DNA of 64,000 nt, from positions 21,762,001-21,826,000 of the forward strand of contig CM114272.1 of the NCBI GenBank assembly GCA_050084515.1, read 5' to 3'. The notes under the pieces were generated by a model. The model had not been told where the DNA came from, searched no databases, and worked only from the letters and a program-made list of their open reading frames with translations. The translations under genes and the position numbers were made by a program. The stretch comes from Blasia pusilla (lineage: Eukaryota > Marchantiophyta > Marchantiopsida > Blasiales). Below, piece after piece: positions 1 through 12,860 of the stretch; the first letter of the stretch is position 1; each line of letters begins with the position of its first letter.

Positions 1-1280
1 GTCCAACTCACGCTTGTGTAGACTTGATTAAGAGTCTAGTATGTTGGAGTTTACTATCATCATTTCAAATTAGTTGATGCCACAAAACAATGTATGTGGA
101 CTTAATGTTCTAGATCTACATCATGCCTTTGCACTCAAGTTTGTTAGTCCATGGGTTTCATGACATCTGTAGTTGGATGAGAGAAAATTAAATTTCAGGG
201 CAGTAACCTATTGGTGTGTTCTAGTTGGCATTTCTGATCATGGATATTCAATGGTGTTATGTATTCATTTTCTTTTGGTTACAACCAAGTTGATATGTTT
301 TATGTATTCTCTTTGTGTTGTTGCTCTTATGGTTGGTAATCTCGAAGCCACACTAGGATTGTGAAATTAAGCCATTATAATGAAGGCAAGGATATAACAT
401 ATATGTTGTCGCACCACATCATCTAGGATTTCTCAAATGAAAGATCTCTTCTTCATTTGGTTGGATGCATAACATAGGTGCCACAATAGTTGTATTTGCA
501 AAAAATACTAGAATAGAGTATTTTTAGTGTCAAGGCACAATTTGTACCTATCAGACGAGCCTATCCTATGTTCAACATGATTTCAAAGTTTTTCAATTGC
601 AAGAAGTACGTTATGGGGGCATCCCTCACAACTACTGGAGGAAGGTAGTAATTAAAGACTCTACATGAGGTATAAATATGTCTTAATTAATGTCACCTAT
701 AGAATTATATGCTTATGGAATGCTTAACCATGATCTAATGGTAGTAACAAAGGGATTGCCAAATGTTTAGGAGGTATAAAAAGTAGCTTACAAAGGAGGT
801 CTTAAACATCTTGAATTGCATAGAATGCAACCAATTTTAGAGTTCAACCCTTGCTCCTCCTTGCTAGCCCACAAAAAGACCTTGACCTTGAGACTTACGA
901 GCAAAAGAGTTTGGTTGAGTCTCAAAGATCAAACCAATCACAAATCATGTCGGTGAGTCAATGACCAATTGCAATCCTGTAGGTGAGCCTTGCCAATCTC
1001 CCCAAGTTGCTTGCCTATACTAGAGTGTGTCCATTAATCCCTTGAGGTGAGTCCCACAAAATACATTAGCTCAAACTTGAAACATAGCCAAATACACATG
1101 ATAGTTATAATATCTTGTCGATGGACTTAAGTAGGTAGGAAGAGAGAGTGTCTGACCTTATAAATACTTCTAGGGTTCACCATGGGAACTCCATCTTCCC
1201 CATTCCTTTTTGGGCCTTTCATTTGGGCCCTCATTCTGAACATGCATATGGTTTGCAACGTATGTTTGACTAGCTATCCC
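1..1280. other. Unassigned AT-rich sequence
   Basis: I see no gene here. The longest open frames are under 85 codons and have no recognisable motif or splice-compatible partner. The sequence reads as old, decayed repeat or intergenic DNA. Confidence 0.5.
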
Positions 1281-1723
1281 TTAAGATGGCTTGGCGGAGG
1301 CTTCTTGCAAATTTTGCAACTCTCAACTCCCCATATGTATCTTGCAACTTGTACCTACATTTCATATGTCTCATTGCTAACGCTTTTCTTGACTTCCGAC
1401 GTTTGGCATCTCATGGTTGTTTAGCCATCCATTGCGTTTCATGACTAGTCTCATGACATCTTGCCCATCTTGACTACTCAAATGTTCTTTGCTTCTTGTC
1501 GTTGACTTGAAGCTTGGCTCAAAGGTCTCATACCTTGCTTGCCTTGCCCTTATCCTTGAAAATAGCTACGACTCTTTCTCGTCTAAGGCTAGTGTCAAGG
1601 TGTGTGCACGTCTCGCCTAGTGTTAGTTTGGTAGCCGGTTTTACCGCCATTATGGTCCTAGTTTCACACATAACTAGTATAGGTTCCAACTTTGGTGTAT
1701 CACATAAAGGTCTTTTCTCCTTG
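1281..1723. repeat. Diverged direct repeat, copy 1
   Basis: Shares an ordered series of blocks with 1971-2430. Both contain an AAGATGGCTT start, a TATGTCTCAT block, a TTTGGCATCTC block, a TTTC(A/G)TGACTAGTC block, CCATCTTGACTACTC, and a GGCTCAA run. Order and spacing are kept with an offset of about 690 bp, but point differences and small gaps are common, so the duplication is old. Neither copy has a convincing open frame. Confidence 0.7.
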
Positions 1724-1970
1724 TACGTGCAATCATGACTCACTACCCAAATCTCCTTTAGCGTGAGCACTATAGACTTACGTATTACGGTATGGGCAAT
1801 GCCTTGCTCCAAGACTCGAGCAGATAGTGAGAGAGAGATTCTTTCCCTCACATTATTTTGGGATTCTCTAAGGGAACCCTTATTTTCCCAATAACTAGCT
1901 CAAGTCCTTGGTTTTGGCTCTTAATGCAAATGAGTTGCATCTTCTAGAGCTGCGTTTATCTTGTTAACCC

Positions 1971-2430
1971 CCAAGATGGCTTAGGGAAGTCTTATGGTAG
2001 ATTTCGCCCATGTTGACTTCCCCAAACACACCCTATAACCTCAACATGCATTTCACACCAAATCATATGTCTCATGGGCCATGGCTAATGCCGCTCTCGA
2101 CTCCTACCATTTGGCATCTCCTAATTATCTTGTCGACCCTCGTGTTTCGTGACTAGTCCTATTGTGTCTCGTGACACTTGTCCATCTTGACTACTCCCAA
2201 CTTCCATGCTTCATGCCCTTAACTTAGAACTTGGCTCAAGGTTCTTTCAACTATCTCGTCTAGTCTCCCCTCCCTGCAAGTGGCTACACCCCCTTTCTCC
2301 TAAGGAAAGTCTCAAGGCTTGGGCCCATCTTGTGTTAGTCCTCTAATCGGTTTCACCACCCACTCTAGTATTGTGACTAGATAGTCCAAGTTTCAATTTT
2401 GGTGAGTTACATCAAGGCCTCGCTTCCTTT
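1971..2430. repeat. Diverged direct repeat, copy 2
   Basis: Second copy of the 1281-1723 block. It runs from CCAAGATGGCTT to the TTTTGGTGAGTTACATCAAGG segment, which pairs with TTTGGTGTATCACATAAAGG in copy 1. It could be a tandem duplication or two fragments of one dispersed repeat family. Confidence 0.7.
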
Positions 2431-3900
2431 GACAGGTGTTCAAAACTTGTTCCCAGGTTCCCAATGACATGGGCCCCATTGCCTAGCTAGTTGGGATGCA
2501 TCCGCATTGACCATAAGGAGTGCTATATTTTCAAGTCATTCAAGACATGTGCCATGTGGGAAATCTACACCAGAGATGCATAAGGGTGCATATAGAGAGA
2601 GGAGAGCTACACTCAGGGTGGAGAGAGGACATAGAGAGTGAGTGAAAACAAAGCTTATGTGTTGTATGAAGGGCCAGTAACAAGTCCTCTTGAGTTTTTG
2701 GTGGGATCGATGCCAGAAATATCCAGGCGCACACACATACAATGCTTTGATCTCCCACCACTTACATGGCAAGGATGAGTCGTATACCTCTCGCATGGAA
2801 GATAGGCTCGCACGGTTTAGAGGCCATCTCACATGGGAGTGCACACACATGCCTACACACATTTTAAAAATGCGTTTGCATGCAAAGAGGCTTGGAGTCA
2901 CAAGACTGTTTTCCATATTTGCCACTTATGACAACATCCCTTAGCCATACGTCATTCATGGGTTCATTTTATCATGTATGACCCTTTCACATACTCATTT
3001 GATTCGTTTTTGAGTAGGCCTAAAAAAATACCACATTTTGAGCATAGTCTTCCGAAATTAAAGGGTCTCGTTTAATATTTTATGTAAGACGGATGGAAAT
3101 GCCCTTGTATTCCATAGCAGCCCATGGTCAAAATGAGTTGTTGCTTCCCCTCAGCTTTCTTTGATTACTCTGTCGCTACGCAGCCTTACCTCGATTCTAA
3201 ATTAAACCGAGGACATTACTTAGACCCTAAGTGAACAACTGTTACCCCTGGCACCTGGCATTGTGTGTTGGTGGGGCCCCGGTGCGGACAGCTGGACTGG
3301 GCGGGCTGGAGCTGAGTGATTAGTGGAGGGTTGGGTTTCGTTTCGTGGCATTTTCCTGCTAATTTTAATCACTGTACTTGTGTCCTTGTGTCCTTGTAAA
3401 GCGAATAAGAAAAAAAAGTGTCATGAACGAATAGAAAACATTTTCATGAGTTTGAATAAAAATAAACATGACATGATGAAATAAGATACATTTTCGAAAC
3501 ATGAACAGAGAATTCGAATAAGGCCACGCTGGCCATTTAGGTCTGGCGCGAAAAATCGGTTTTGATGAGCGCATCTGAAACTGAAAGGTCATTTCCACAT
3601 TCACAAGGAAATTCAAAAGGAAAGATATTTGTATAGGAAAATATTAGACATTATTCTTTAGAAAAAGTGGTTATTGAGTATTAATTAATGTTTCACACTA
3701 ATATAAACAAATCCTTAAGCTAATGATTAAGGGCACAGCTTCATAATAAAAAAGTGAGAGATACGAACTCTTTAGATTTTCCCACGTGTTAGCCTTATTA
3801 TGGATGTCACGTCATTAGTAGAGCCGGAAATGAGTTTGAGGACAATCCAATGTAATTTATTTAATATTATTCTTATTATTTTTATTTTATTATAAAACCG
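2431..3900. other. Unassigned sequence
   Basis: No gene recognised. Overlapping open frames of 70-130 codons on both strands have no family motif. Composition turns strongly AT-rich after about 3600. Confidence 0.5.
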
Positions 3901-5975
3901 TCCCTACTCCCGGGAGAGAGACAGCGCCAGAGAATATGTTTCGGTATAGGTTAATGGGGTGGATGCCTGCCACTTTTCCCCATCCCTTAGTTTCGAGGGT
4001 CCGTACGTCGACGAGTGTCAGAGTGACGAGTGGCAGTTAAAGACCGGGTCGGTGTTTAGGTCTGACTGCGTACATAACTTCGACTTGTTTGGTGATCGTT
4101 GGGCTAAAGTGGCAGGTACAAAAGCGGACCGCGGCGGGACCGGGGCCTACCTAGAATCCAATGAGATGAGCCGAAGTTAACCCTGGTTAGAGAGGGGCGG
4201 TGAATGGCCTTTTCTGGCAACGAGAGGGCTGTAACTGTTGAGGCTGTAGCCGGAGCCGTATTTGGCAGGTCCGCTGGATGCGGCACTTGGCTGGACTGTG
4301 AAGCGTCGAACGGAGGAGGAGTTGGGGGCATGTGACTGCGTTAGGGTCAGCGCGGGGGTTGCCTTCCTGTTCGGGCTCCTAGGATTGGGGACGCGGTCCT
4401 TCGAGGAGGGAATACGCGTTAGCGACATTGGCGGGCATGGTTCAGTGGTTCACTGATGTGACTGATCTGGAGCCCCTGCTCCAGCTCCCTGATTCTGTGG
4501 CACGAGGGACAAATATTTCGCGCGCGCGAGCTCGCTTAGGCTCCGCCACGTAGGAGAGCGCCGGACAAGACAGGTCCGGCCAGGTGGCTGTTAACCGACG
4601 CTGTCCGGTCGTCCTTGTAGCGTCTCGCTGTGTGGGGAGCGGAGGGAGGAAGGAAGACAAAGAGGCTGAGAGGGATGGTCATCAAGTGCCGTGGAAGCCA
4701 TATTTATCCGCAGAGCCTCGCGAGACGGATTTGAGCGAGAAAAAGCTGCGATCGGATCGCTGCCGTGTGGGGATTACCATGGTGAGTTTTCTCGTAGCTC
4801 ACAGAGGTCTTGTGTGTTTTCAGTGGTTCGGTGTGGACCGTTGAATTCTCGATTGTCGCAGTGCCTTTCGCGGGGAGCAGTGAATAATCTGGGAAGTAAT
4901 GGTTTGATTCAGATGATTGCTCTGATTTGGTAGCAAGCTTGGGTTTAAGATCCGAGACCAATTATATTTCGTGAATCTGTAGACGGTTTCGTTAGCTCAG
5001 TCCGATAGCGCCGTGTTGGATGTAATGTGGTCTGGTTTGCGAGAGAGTAAGACAGATTCATCCATCTGCCATTCCAGCGTTCCGAGTGGTTGATCGCCAT
5101 CAGATAATTTGGTTGCCTAGAGTGGAAGTCAGCGTCTGGGACGTCCGTACGAGGATTTGGTGCTTGGACCACCTCACGGATTTTAACGATTGTTGTAGAT
5201 TACATTCATCCAGAGTCCGTCCACGCAGCTCTAGCGTAACTTCAAATCAGTCTAATTTTCACAGTTTTTCAGTCAAGGATTTTTGAATCGGTCGAGTTCG
5301 CACAGTTTTCCTTCCACGATGCTTCCCTTTGTCATAATTATGCAGAGCTTCCCTGGGTGTGAAGGGAGGAGTGCCACAATTTCTTTCGAATAGAATGATC
5401 TGGTATTGAGATTTAGTCGCGCTCCTGCAAGATACTGCTGTGAGGGACGAAGTCCAAGCCAGAGTGATTGATCGGTGGCCGATCTGTGTTCGGGGGTCCC
5501 GTTGGAAACAGAAGAGTGCGAGCGGCTTGAACCGATCGCAGCGTGAGGGGGTCGAAGATCGATACTGAATTGCTTTCCCTTATAAGTGCGAGGCCATAAT
5601 GTTGCTCGTCCGTGTTGGTGGCAGGAACCATAAGCTCCATTATGGAAGGTCGAAAGCTGCTGGTGACCAGCAGAGAATTCCAACGCAGCAGGAATTTTTT
5701 TTGAAGGAGATGTGCTGAGTAGACGACAAAGAAGCTGAAATCTTACAGGTGGTGAAGAAGCTCTACATACATACACACAAGATAACGGTGGGACGCGTGT
5801 AAGAGGGAAGTCAAGTTCCTATGGAAAAGCTGTATTAATTCTAAATACATGTTGATTTGGGCCGTGTAGCTTTCAGATTCGGCAGATATCTGTCTGTGGT
5901 GCCATTTGTTGAACTTCAAGGGATTATACCCTTGGAATAAAAAGGGTGCAATCCCCTGTAAATTGGGAAGATAAA
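3901..5975 (+). promoter_or_regulatory. Upstream region and probable 5' leader of the CRAL-TRIO gene
   Basis: GC rises sharply at about 3900, as expected for the start of a transcribed region. A GCGCGCGC run lies near 4520. Possible 5'-leader splice signals are visible: a strong CATG/GTGAGT donor near 4782, with pyrimidine-ending acceptors such as TTGTCGCAG near 4860. No reading frame here is convincing, so I take most of it as promoter plus spliced 5' UTR. Which introns are used cannot be decided from sequence alone. Confidence 0.4.
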
Positions 5976-8600
5976 ATGGCGTCAACAGAACCAGAAGTCT
6001 CCGGAGATGAAAGTCCTTCTCCCAACGGAAGCGTAAGAAGTTCCCCCATGAGCACTTCGCCTCAAATGGCCTCTTCGCCACAATCAGATACCGCCAGGAA
6101 CGATCTTCGGGACCAATTTCTTGAGTGGGATCACGAGCAACAAAAGGCATTCACAGAGAAAAGACGAGCACTGTCTAACTTTGCGAAAGAACGCGGGCTG
6201 AGCCTCAAAATCGGGCCTCAATCTCCGGATCCGGACTACGACTCCGAATGCGATTCTACCGCCGTCACACCTTCGGACACCCCAACGTCCAGGGAGAAGC
6301 GCTGGAAGAGTTTCAGGTTCGGGTCCCTCTTCACTCGACTTCAGCGCCAATCAACTATGCCCGCCCCCAGAACGCGGACTTTAGACTCGCCTATTTCTGC
6401 CAAAACCAGAGGTAAGTCTCTTGCTCTGAATCCCGCCTCCATTCACTCGTCTGAGCACGCCGGTCCACTTACAGACATCACCGAATGACATTGGGTGTAA
6501 CTCCTACGTGTGAGATCTACAACCTGCCTCCCTACATCTACATCTCAATGTAAATATGGGCAGGCAGGTTGTAGAACTGTGATGGGAACTTTGAACTGAA
6601 CTTTCCGAGAAAGCAAAGATATCTATCCCGCATACCTGTATCTACATCTCGAGAGAAGTGTACATGTAAAAAGCTGTGGTTATGATTTGCACTGCCGAAA
6701 TTGTAGACAAAGTTTTGAAGCCAGTTGAGGATGGCGGCCTCGGGGACATCAGGATTCCGATGATGGGACTGGACTGGGAATTGCTTGGGTGCATGGAATG
6801 ATAACAGAGCTACTAGGCCCTAATGACACGCTGTAATGAATCGTGGTTGGCTTGCAGATTACCCCAGAACGCCCGATGAACCATTTACGCACGCGGGTCA
6901 GTCTTATATGGTGCCATACGACTCTTTCGATTCTGAATTACCCGTTGCCTCACCGACTAAGATAATTTCGATCAGAGGATTGATCAAGGTTTGCGGTCGA
7001 GATGCTTGCGGTCGACCAATTGGTAGGTTCCACTGTTCCTCACTTCTCGTTCGTTACCGCAGTGTAGTGTAGTGTAGTGTAGCGTAAGAGGACATGCTCA
7101 TCGATGAACGAAACGAGGAGGTGGATCTTCAATGCCTTCCATCTTCTCTTGAAGGACGTGTGGGGAACGGCATGAATGCAATTCTATGGACGGGCATTTT
7201 GTCGAAAGGCATTCCGAATTGACGGATTTGTTGTGGATGTCTTTACGCAGTGGTTATTGATACAAGTTACAGTCCACCACCATACATGAGATTTGCTGCC
7301 TTGGGGCACATAAGAGGTACATACGACGTTTAGAGAGCCATTTGCTGTGTGGTCGGTCGAGATATGTCTTGCCCCAAGCATTGAGTCAGAGATCGATGGC
7401 TGTCTTTCGGATTCATCCACCTACACAAGCTCGGGCTTTAACATGTGCTCGTGGGAATCTACCAGAAAAAATGGAACCAATTGTGGAGGCAGGAGAGTAT
7501 AACTTGGTATTTGTTATGTCGCCAAATCCCAGTAGAGGAACCGCTCACAAAGAGGTATTTAGTATAGTTCTTCGTAAGAGAGAGAGAGAGAGACACTGCA
7601 TGCGATCATGGGCTGTGTGTTCTCCAGGTTTTTTGATCAATTAGGAGAACTTTGTTTCTTCCCCAGCTTTGTTTGGCGCTGTGCGGAGCTTGGTTGCCAT
7701 GTGTTGCTGAACTATTATGGACAATTGAGCTGCGTGTAGGTTCCTACCTTCTGGTGCTTGGATGTCTACCGCAAGCTACCTTACGCCTATAAGAAGAATG
7801 TGCAACGGGTTGTTTTCATCCATCCCACGTTTTTTGTAAATGTGAGTTCCGTAACGTCGGGTGGAGAATCTTTACTCAACCGCCATCCTCACAATCTACT
7901 TCTAGAACGCCAACATTTTCCTTTTTTATCTGCTCGCTCGGATCGTGCATGGAAATCTGTACTTAGGTCTGGTGGTCATGGTAGTAGCGATTTCAGTTAG
8001 GCCTGGTGATCATCGTGACATGTGATTCCTCAGCTTCTGTAAACCCTTGCGGTCTCCTGACCTTTTAAATTCATGTCGAATATGGGTTTTCCAAGCCGGA
8101 GCGATGCACCTTGAGAGTGTCAGATGCTAGAAGGGCGTGTGGCTTCGAAATGTTCGCCTTAGTTGCGTTTCCTCGGACAGTGTTATGATGTGTGATCGAT
8201 CCGTTGTGTTCTCCGATCCTGAGCCGCCACTCATGAGTGTTGTTGCATGTGTTGTCCCGTCTTATAGCTTGTTTTGAACTGCCTCCGACCTTTCATGAGC
8301 GGCAAGGCACACGAGAAAATCGTCCGAGTTCATCAATTGGTAAGAGATTCTTTCCTTGCAATTGACAAACCTGAAGCTGTGAAAAACTGGGAGAAGGAGA
8401 TTTGCCATTTCGTTAGGAATCTTTGACTACTTCAATTACATAACTGACGTGCGCATGGACTGATCTCGGCGCAGGCTGAACTTGAGAAGGCCAGCGATGG
8501 CGAGATAACTTTGGACAAGCTATACCTGGCGTCACATGTATACCTGCACGACAAATCGCTGGCAGCACGAGAGAACTCAGAAGACTATTCTTATGAATGA
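5976..8600 (+). CDS. CRAL-TRIO / BCH (Sec14-like) domain protein, 7 exons, 363 aa
   Basis: Exons: 5976-6411, 6858-7022, 7251-7316, 7430-7554, 7740-7841, 8268-8339, 8475-8600 (1092 nt, TGA at 8598). All introns are GT-AG and all phases agree; donors include GTAAGT at 6412 and GTGAGT at 7842. The ATG sits in AAAATGGC, a good plant context, below an in-frame stop. Residues 1-145 are Ser/Pro-rich and look disordered, with one charged helix (LRDQFLEWDHEQQKAF). Residues about 185-350 form the lipid-binding-type fold: GRDACGRPIVVID, then MEPIVEAGEYNLVFV, then LDVYRKLPYAYKKNVQ with FIHPTFFV, then KIVRVHQLAELEK. These match in order and spacing the CRAL_TRIO_2/BCH segments of RhoGAP1-, GDAP2- and BNIP2-like proteins. 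Such domains bind lipids or small GTPases; the ligand here is unknown. Intron 2 holds a short GTAGT microsatellite near 7057-7082. The weakest joint is the AAG acceptor at 7429. Confidence 0.85.
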
Positions 8601-11600
8601 ACTAGGCAATACTCTCTTCGAAAGGAGGCTAACTATTCCTGTATAGCTCAACCTCATCGTCGTTTGCTTTCGATTGTATTTTACAAATTTCTCATGACCG
8701 TTCTTCTAAAAAAAATTCACAAACCTATCCATCGTCGCTTGCTCCGGATCGAAATCAGAACTCTTCGCGCAAGCTTCAACGTTAGCCCTATTGAGGTCAG
8801 GTCAGGTCAGGTTTCATTGTAGCTGGACTACTACTGATATCATATGCCCACGCATTCACCCATCACCAGGTTGTGAAAGTAGACCACCATATTTTAGGTC
8901 TATATCTTATCGACTACTATCAAGTCTCTGGACGTTGTAACAGCTTCGAGGGTGTGAGATTCCTATCCAGAAGCTTGCACTGTTCTTGGAGTGCTTCCGA
9001 AAGATTTGTGCATATTAATTGAAATCTCTAATTGGTCAATTATACCCTAGAGCTCCCTGTTCACGGAGTAGTCGTCATCGTCGATTGCAGTTGGCTCGCT
9101 ACTTCGTTGTGGCGCCATAAACGTGCCGATTTTGATTGCAGCGGTAGCAGCTAATTGCTAGAAAGTAGATGTATACAATTCGAGGAGTAAAACGCGTCTG
9201 ACTTTCTACTTTTACAGTCTCGCTTTCATGAGTGTCGCTCCTTGCCTCTTCCTCCGGACAGAATGAATGTGATTGCAATTATGTAAGCAGAGTGTGGATG
9301 AATCCGTTTCCCATGACTTCATCTCACCCTTTCCGTGCTGATTGTGTCGCTTGCCGAGCTTTCTGGATTTCGAAAGTTCCCGGGGCTTTTGATATGAATT
9401 GATTGGCACGATTCGTTCCACATGTAGGCTTTCCGTCTCCGCCGTCATCTCGCATGTCACCGAACCCCCCCCGTCATGAATAGAGCGTGCGCGGCATCTA
9501 CGCAAAAGGGTGATCATCATTTTGGTCATCAGTTTCACCAAGAGATCAATGACATATTACACTTCTGCAAGGACATTGTTGACAACTTATGCTCCCACAA
9601 TAGCGTGGTCAAAATTATACATATCCTGCAGCACTTGTTTTCCTGAATCATTCCAGTTTTTGCCTGAAATCCAATTCCTCTGTGATTCTTTCGCCCGAAA
9701 CTACTCTCCCTTCAGTTCTGTACGCAATCAATATCTTCATCACCCGGAGCAGTTGAAAAGGTTCAATGCTTTCATCAAAGTCACATATTCAATGTGGAAA
9801 AGGTCGAAGGTTGGGATTGGTAGAAAAGTAGCGCTCATATATTTCTTTTTATGTGTGTGACTTGATCATGTCGGTTCAGCGACTGTGAAACAATCTAGGC
9901 CTTAGCTGAGAACCCCATTTTCCGAATTCTTTGAGGAGGAATCCAACCTGAAGTGACCGAGGCTTTAGATGTGAAATTGTGTCATTAGCATATACTTTCC
10001 GAGGATTCAACAAACAAATGAATTCCATCGTCCATCGAAGGCACACGGTATCTGGTCAGAACGCTACGAAAAGCACTACAATCTGCGTGACTCACCCGAC
10101 TGAATTAGAAAGACCTAAGGGAGTTTCTCTCTCTTTTCCCTCCCACCTGTTGTGGGTCTTGTAGCTCTTTTCAGTCCCCTTCTCCCATTCGCTTTATTCA
10201 GTTTCTGCTTTCCGACCGGAGAGACTGGGCCCTTTCCGTCTTTCTTCACGTCTTCTCATTCTTTCTGCACGGCCCCCATCCCAGTCACGTCTCAGGCGCA
10301 TCCGCTAAGATAAGCAACTAATTAAAGCAAATCGATTGCCATTCATAGGGTCGGGTTGTGCCGTGTCTAGGGCACGTCCACGAAAAGATGGCCGCATGGC
10401 ATCGCGCCTTCACGCACTGCAGTCGCTCTGGGTCCGTACCGCGGCGCCAAATCGTATGCAAGACCCTTAAGCTGGCGATTCTGCACATGTGTGACAGTGG
10501 ATCGATCATCAATCGAGGGAGGCAGTTGTAGAAACTGGACAATTCCATGAAATAACTGTGGCCGCCCCGAATCCAGGAAGGAAACCGACTGCCACAAAGG
10601 CTGCTGAGCTGGAGAGTGCGCGATCGGAGGCTCCGACATCGGGAGGAAAAGCTCCCTTTCCATCATTGTGCAACAGCTCTTGGAGTCTTGGTATTCGAGT
10701 GCACACTCAGCTTACTGATATCCGGGCCCTGACAGACGCAGGCGGCGTCGGGCCAAACTCGCGCATTTGCCCCCGGCCTCATCCACCCGCATGGACCGCC
10801 GACGTGTCTGCATGGCGCGAGTTTGCTGGCCCCGGCCCACAAGGACGATGCACCGCTTCTCTGTCTGTCTCCAGAACGACGATGTCGACTGAGTGAGTGA
10901 CTCGACTTCGTGGCTCCGGGGCTACGCGTTGACCTAGCCGCTTCAAGTCTCAAATGGCCGTCTCCATTTTTTAACAGCGGCCAAATCGTGAAAGCAAATA
11001 TGGGATCCTCCGTGACAAATAGGCGACCGGCATTCACGAAACTTTCGAAAACTCCCGTGTGCCGGGAAAGTACCGGACTGTCGAATGGCCGGCCCTTCCT
11101 TTCGGGGCACGCATGGAATGAGCGCTGGATGGATCGTCCAATCGCACGGGCGGAGGCCGGCGGTCAACGAGGCTGCAGTGATGAGCCCGAACGGCCAGAA
11201 ATAGAAAGCGATCATACGGCGCGAGCGGAGCATCGATTGAGACCGCACCAGGGAAAACAACGTGCAGTTCTCGAGGGGTTTCCTTTCTAGTGGGCCGCTC
11301 ATGGAGTCGCTGACTCCTGACAGAGTGGATCATCCACAAGTACTCTTCAATTTCGCGCTGTTGACTTCTCCGCAATTGAGTGAATTTCAGTCCCCAGTCG
11401 AGCGCTTCGCTTGCCAATCTCAGACCCCAATGACAATAATAATAAACTTTCGGCTTCCGCGGCACTTAGCACCTTCTACATGGAGCTCCGATCGAAATGA
11501 CTGTTTACGATGTCAAAACACGGCCTTTCATCGTTACTGCATTGCATTCATTATCTGCTTCGACCTCGACCTTATTCGGAGCCGGCTGTTCGTCAGACAC

Positions 11601-11856
11601 CTCCAATGTCCACGAGGCGGTGTCAACGACAGAACGTAGTCATTGGAAACTACTCAATTTTCAACCGCGTGATGCATCGAGCCCAATTTGTGTTATCGAC
11701 TCAGTGTCGGTTGCGGGGTCACGAAGCAAAGAGCGTCTGAGCGCATCCGCATTCGGTTCGGGCCTCGAGGACGTCTCGGTGAGTACTGAGAAGAAGGAAT
11801 ACATCGCCGTTTCTCGAATTGGACTCGCTCGACGTATCTGCAGTCATTTCGATCGG

Positions 11857-11894
11857 AGCTCACAGTCGATGGATGGGTCCATCGACTGTGAGCT
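11857..11894. repeat. Perfect 17-bp palindrome with 4-nt loop
   Basis: Arms AGCTCACAGTCGATGGA (11857-11873) and its exact complement (11878-11894) enclose TGGG. A perfect 17-bp stem is unlikely by chance. It could be a foldback from replication slippage or a local regulatory hairpin. No inverted-repeat transposon ends are visible around it. Confidence 0.85.
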
Positions 11895-12706
11895 ATTGAG
11901 GATTGACTATGAGGAATCAATGGTGGGGGTCCGCATGAATGTGGGAGGGATCATGAAGAGAGAGGATCGACGAGGACATACAGGAGCAGAAGATATCGTA
12001 GGTGCCATGGAATTAGACAGCTGAATTCCTCATGTGACAGCTGTTTCAGGAGAAGTTCGATCCAGGTGGATGTACGACCCACCTTTCGGGTATAGTGTAT
12101 GGAGTAGTGCCCTCGATGATCTACAAGACTTAATTGACGTTAAGAGTATCGCAGAGTATTCGATCGGCACATGGTGGGTTTGAGGGTATGGAATGCATCC
12201 CTGTTCTAAGGAGACTTGGTATGTGATCACAGTTTCGTTCTCATCTGTCGTGCGATGCATGTGACAATCACACCAAAGTATGCGCGGAATGACTTCTGTA
12301 AGCATATTGGTGGGATGCTACCATGTGGAGCTGGTAGGAAACATATCTAAACTGGGACTCTGGGACTCGTTTCGTGCACGTGTAAGAGTCATAAGCTGTT
12401 GTACAGCAAATGTGGAACGAATTGGTTAGAATTGCCAAATGAAGCCGGAGTCGTCTGATCTCACAAATGAGCTCAAGAAGTGAGATGCTGTGGTTGTTAG
12501 TTCCTGCTCTTGCGTGAGACTCACAGATTGTACAAGCTTTCCTCGCTTCGTAAGTGGTGGTGAGGACTACAACCGCAATCGCATATGCGTCCCGTGTCTT
12601 CCAGCGCGACAAAGGGGAAGGAAATGAACAAGGCAACTGCTCAGTAACCCCGAAGTCATGTGCAAGAATCGGAGAGGCAAATCTACGTCAGTTTTGCGAA
12701 ACTGCC

Positions 12707-12860
12707 GGAATTTGGAAACGCTGCGAATGAAAGCCCCCTGAAATCACAAATGGTCGCACGGGGATCCAAAAACGGATTTTGTCGGAATTTGGAAACGCTG
12801 CGAATGATAGCCCCCTGAAATCACAAATGGTCGCACGGGGATCCAAAAACGGATATAGTG
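12707..12860. repeat. Tandem duplication, 2 x 77 bp
   Basis: Unit 1 (12707-12783) and unit 2 (12784-12860) differ by one base in the core (GAAAGCC versus GATAGCC) plus the last few bases. The near-identity means a recent event. No coding frame crosses it convincingly. Confidence 0.95.

Noticed and set aside
6412-6488. Reading the CRAL-TRIO first exon straight to the TGA at 6486-6488 as an intronless 170-residue protein
   Set aside because: A perfect AG/GTAAGT donor at 6411/6412 and phase-matched downstream exons carrying a known domain make the spliced model far better.
10367-11465. Cluster of 100-143-codon open frames on both strands
   Set aside because: Several overlap in different frames in GC-rich sequence; none shows a family motif.
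11497-12024. 175-codon plus-strand open frame
   Set aside because: No domain, no splice partner, and it crosses a perfect palindrome. Neighbouring frames are equally open, so it is likely chance.
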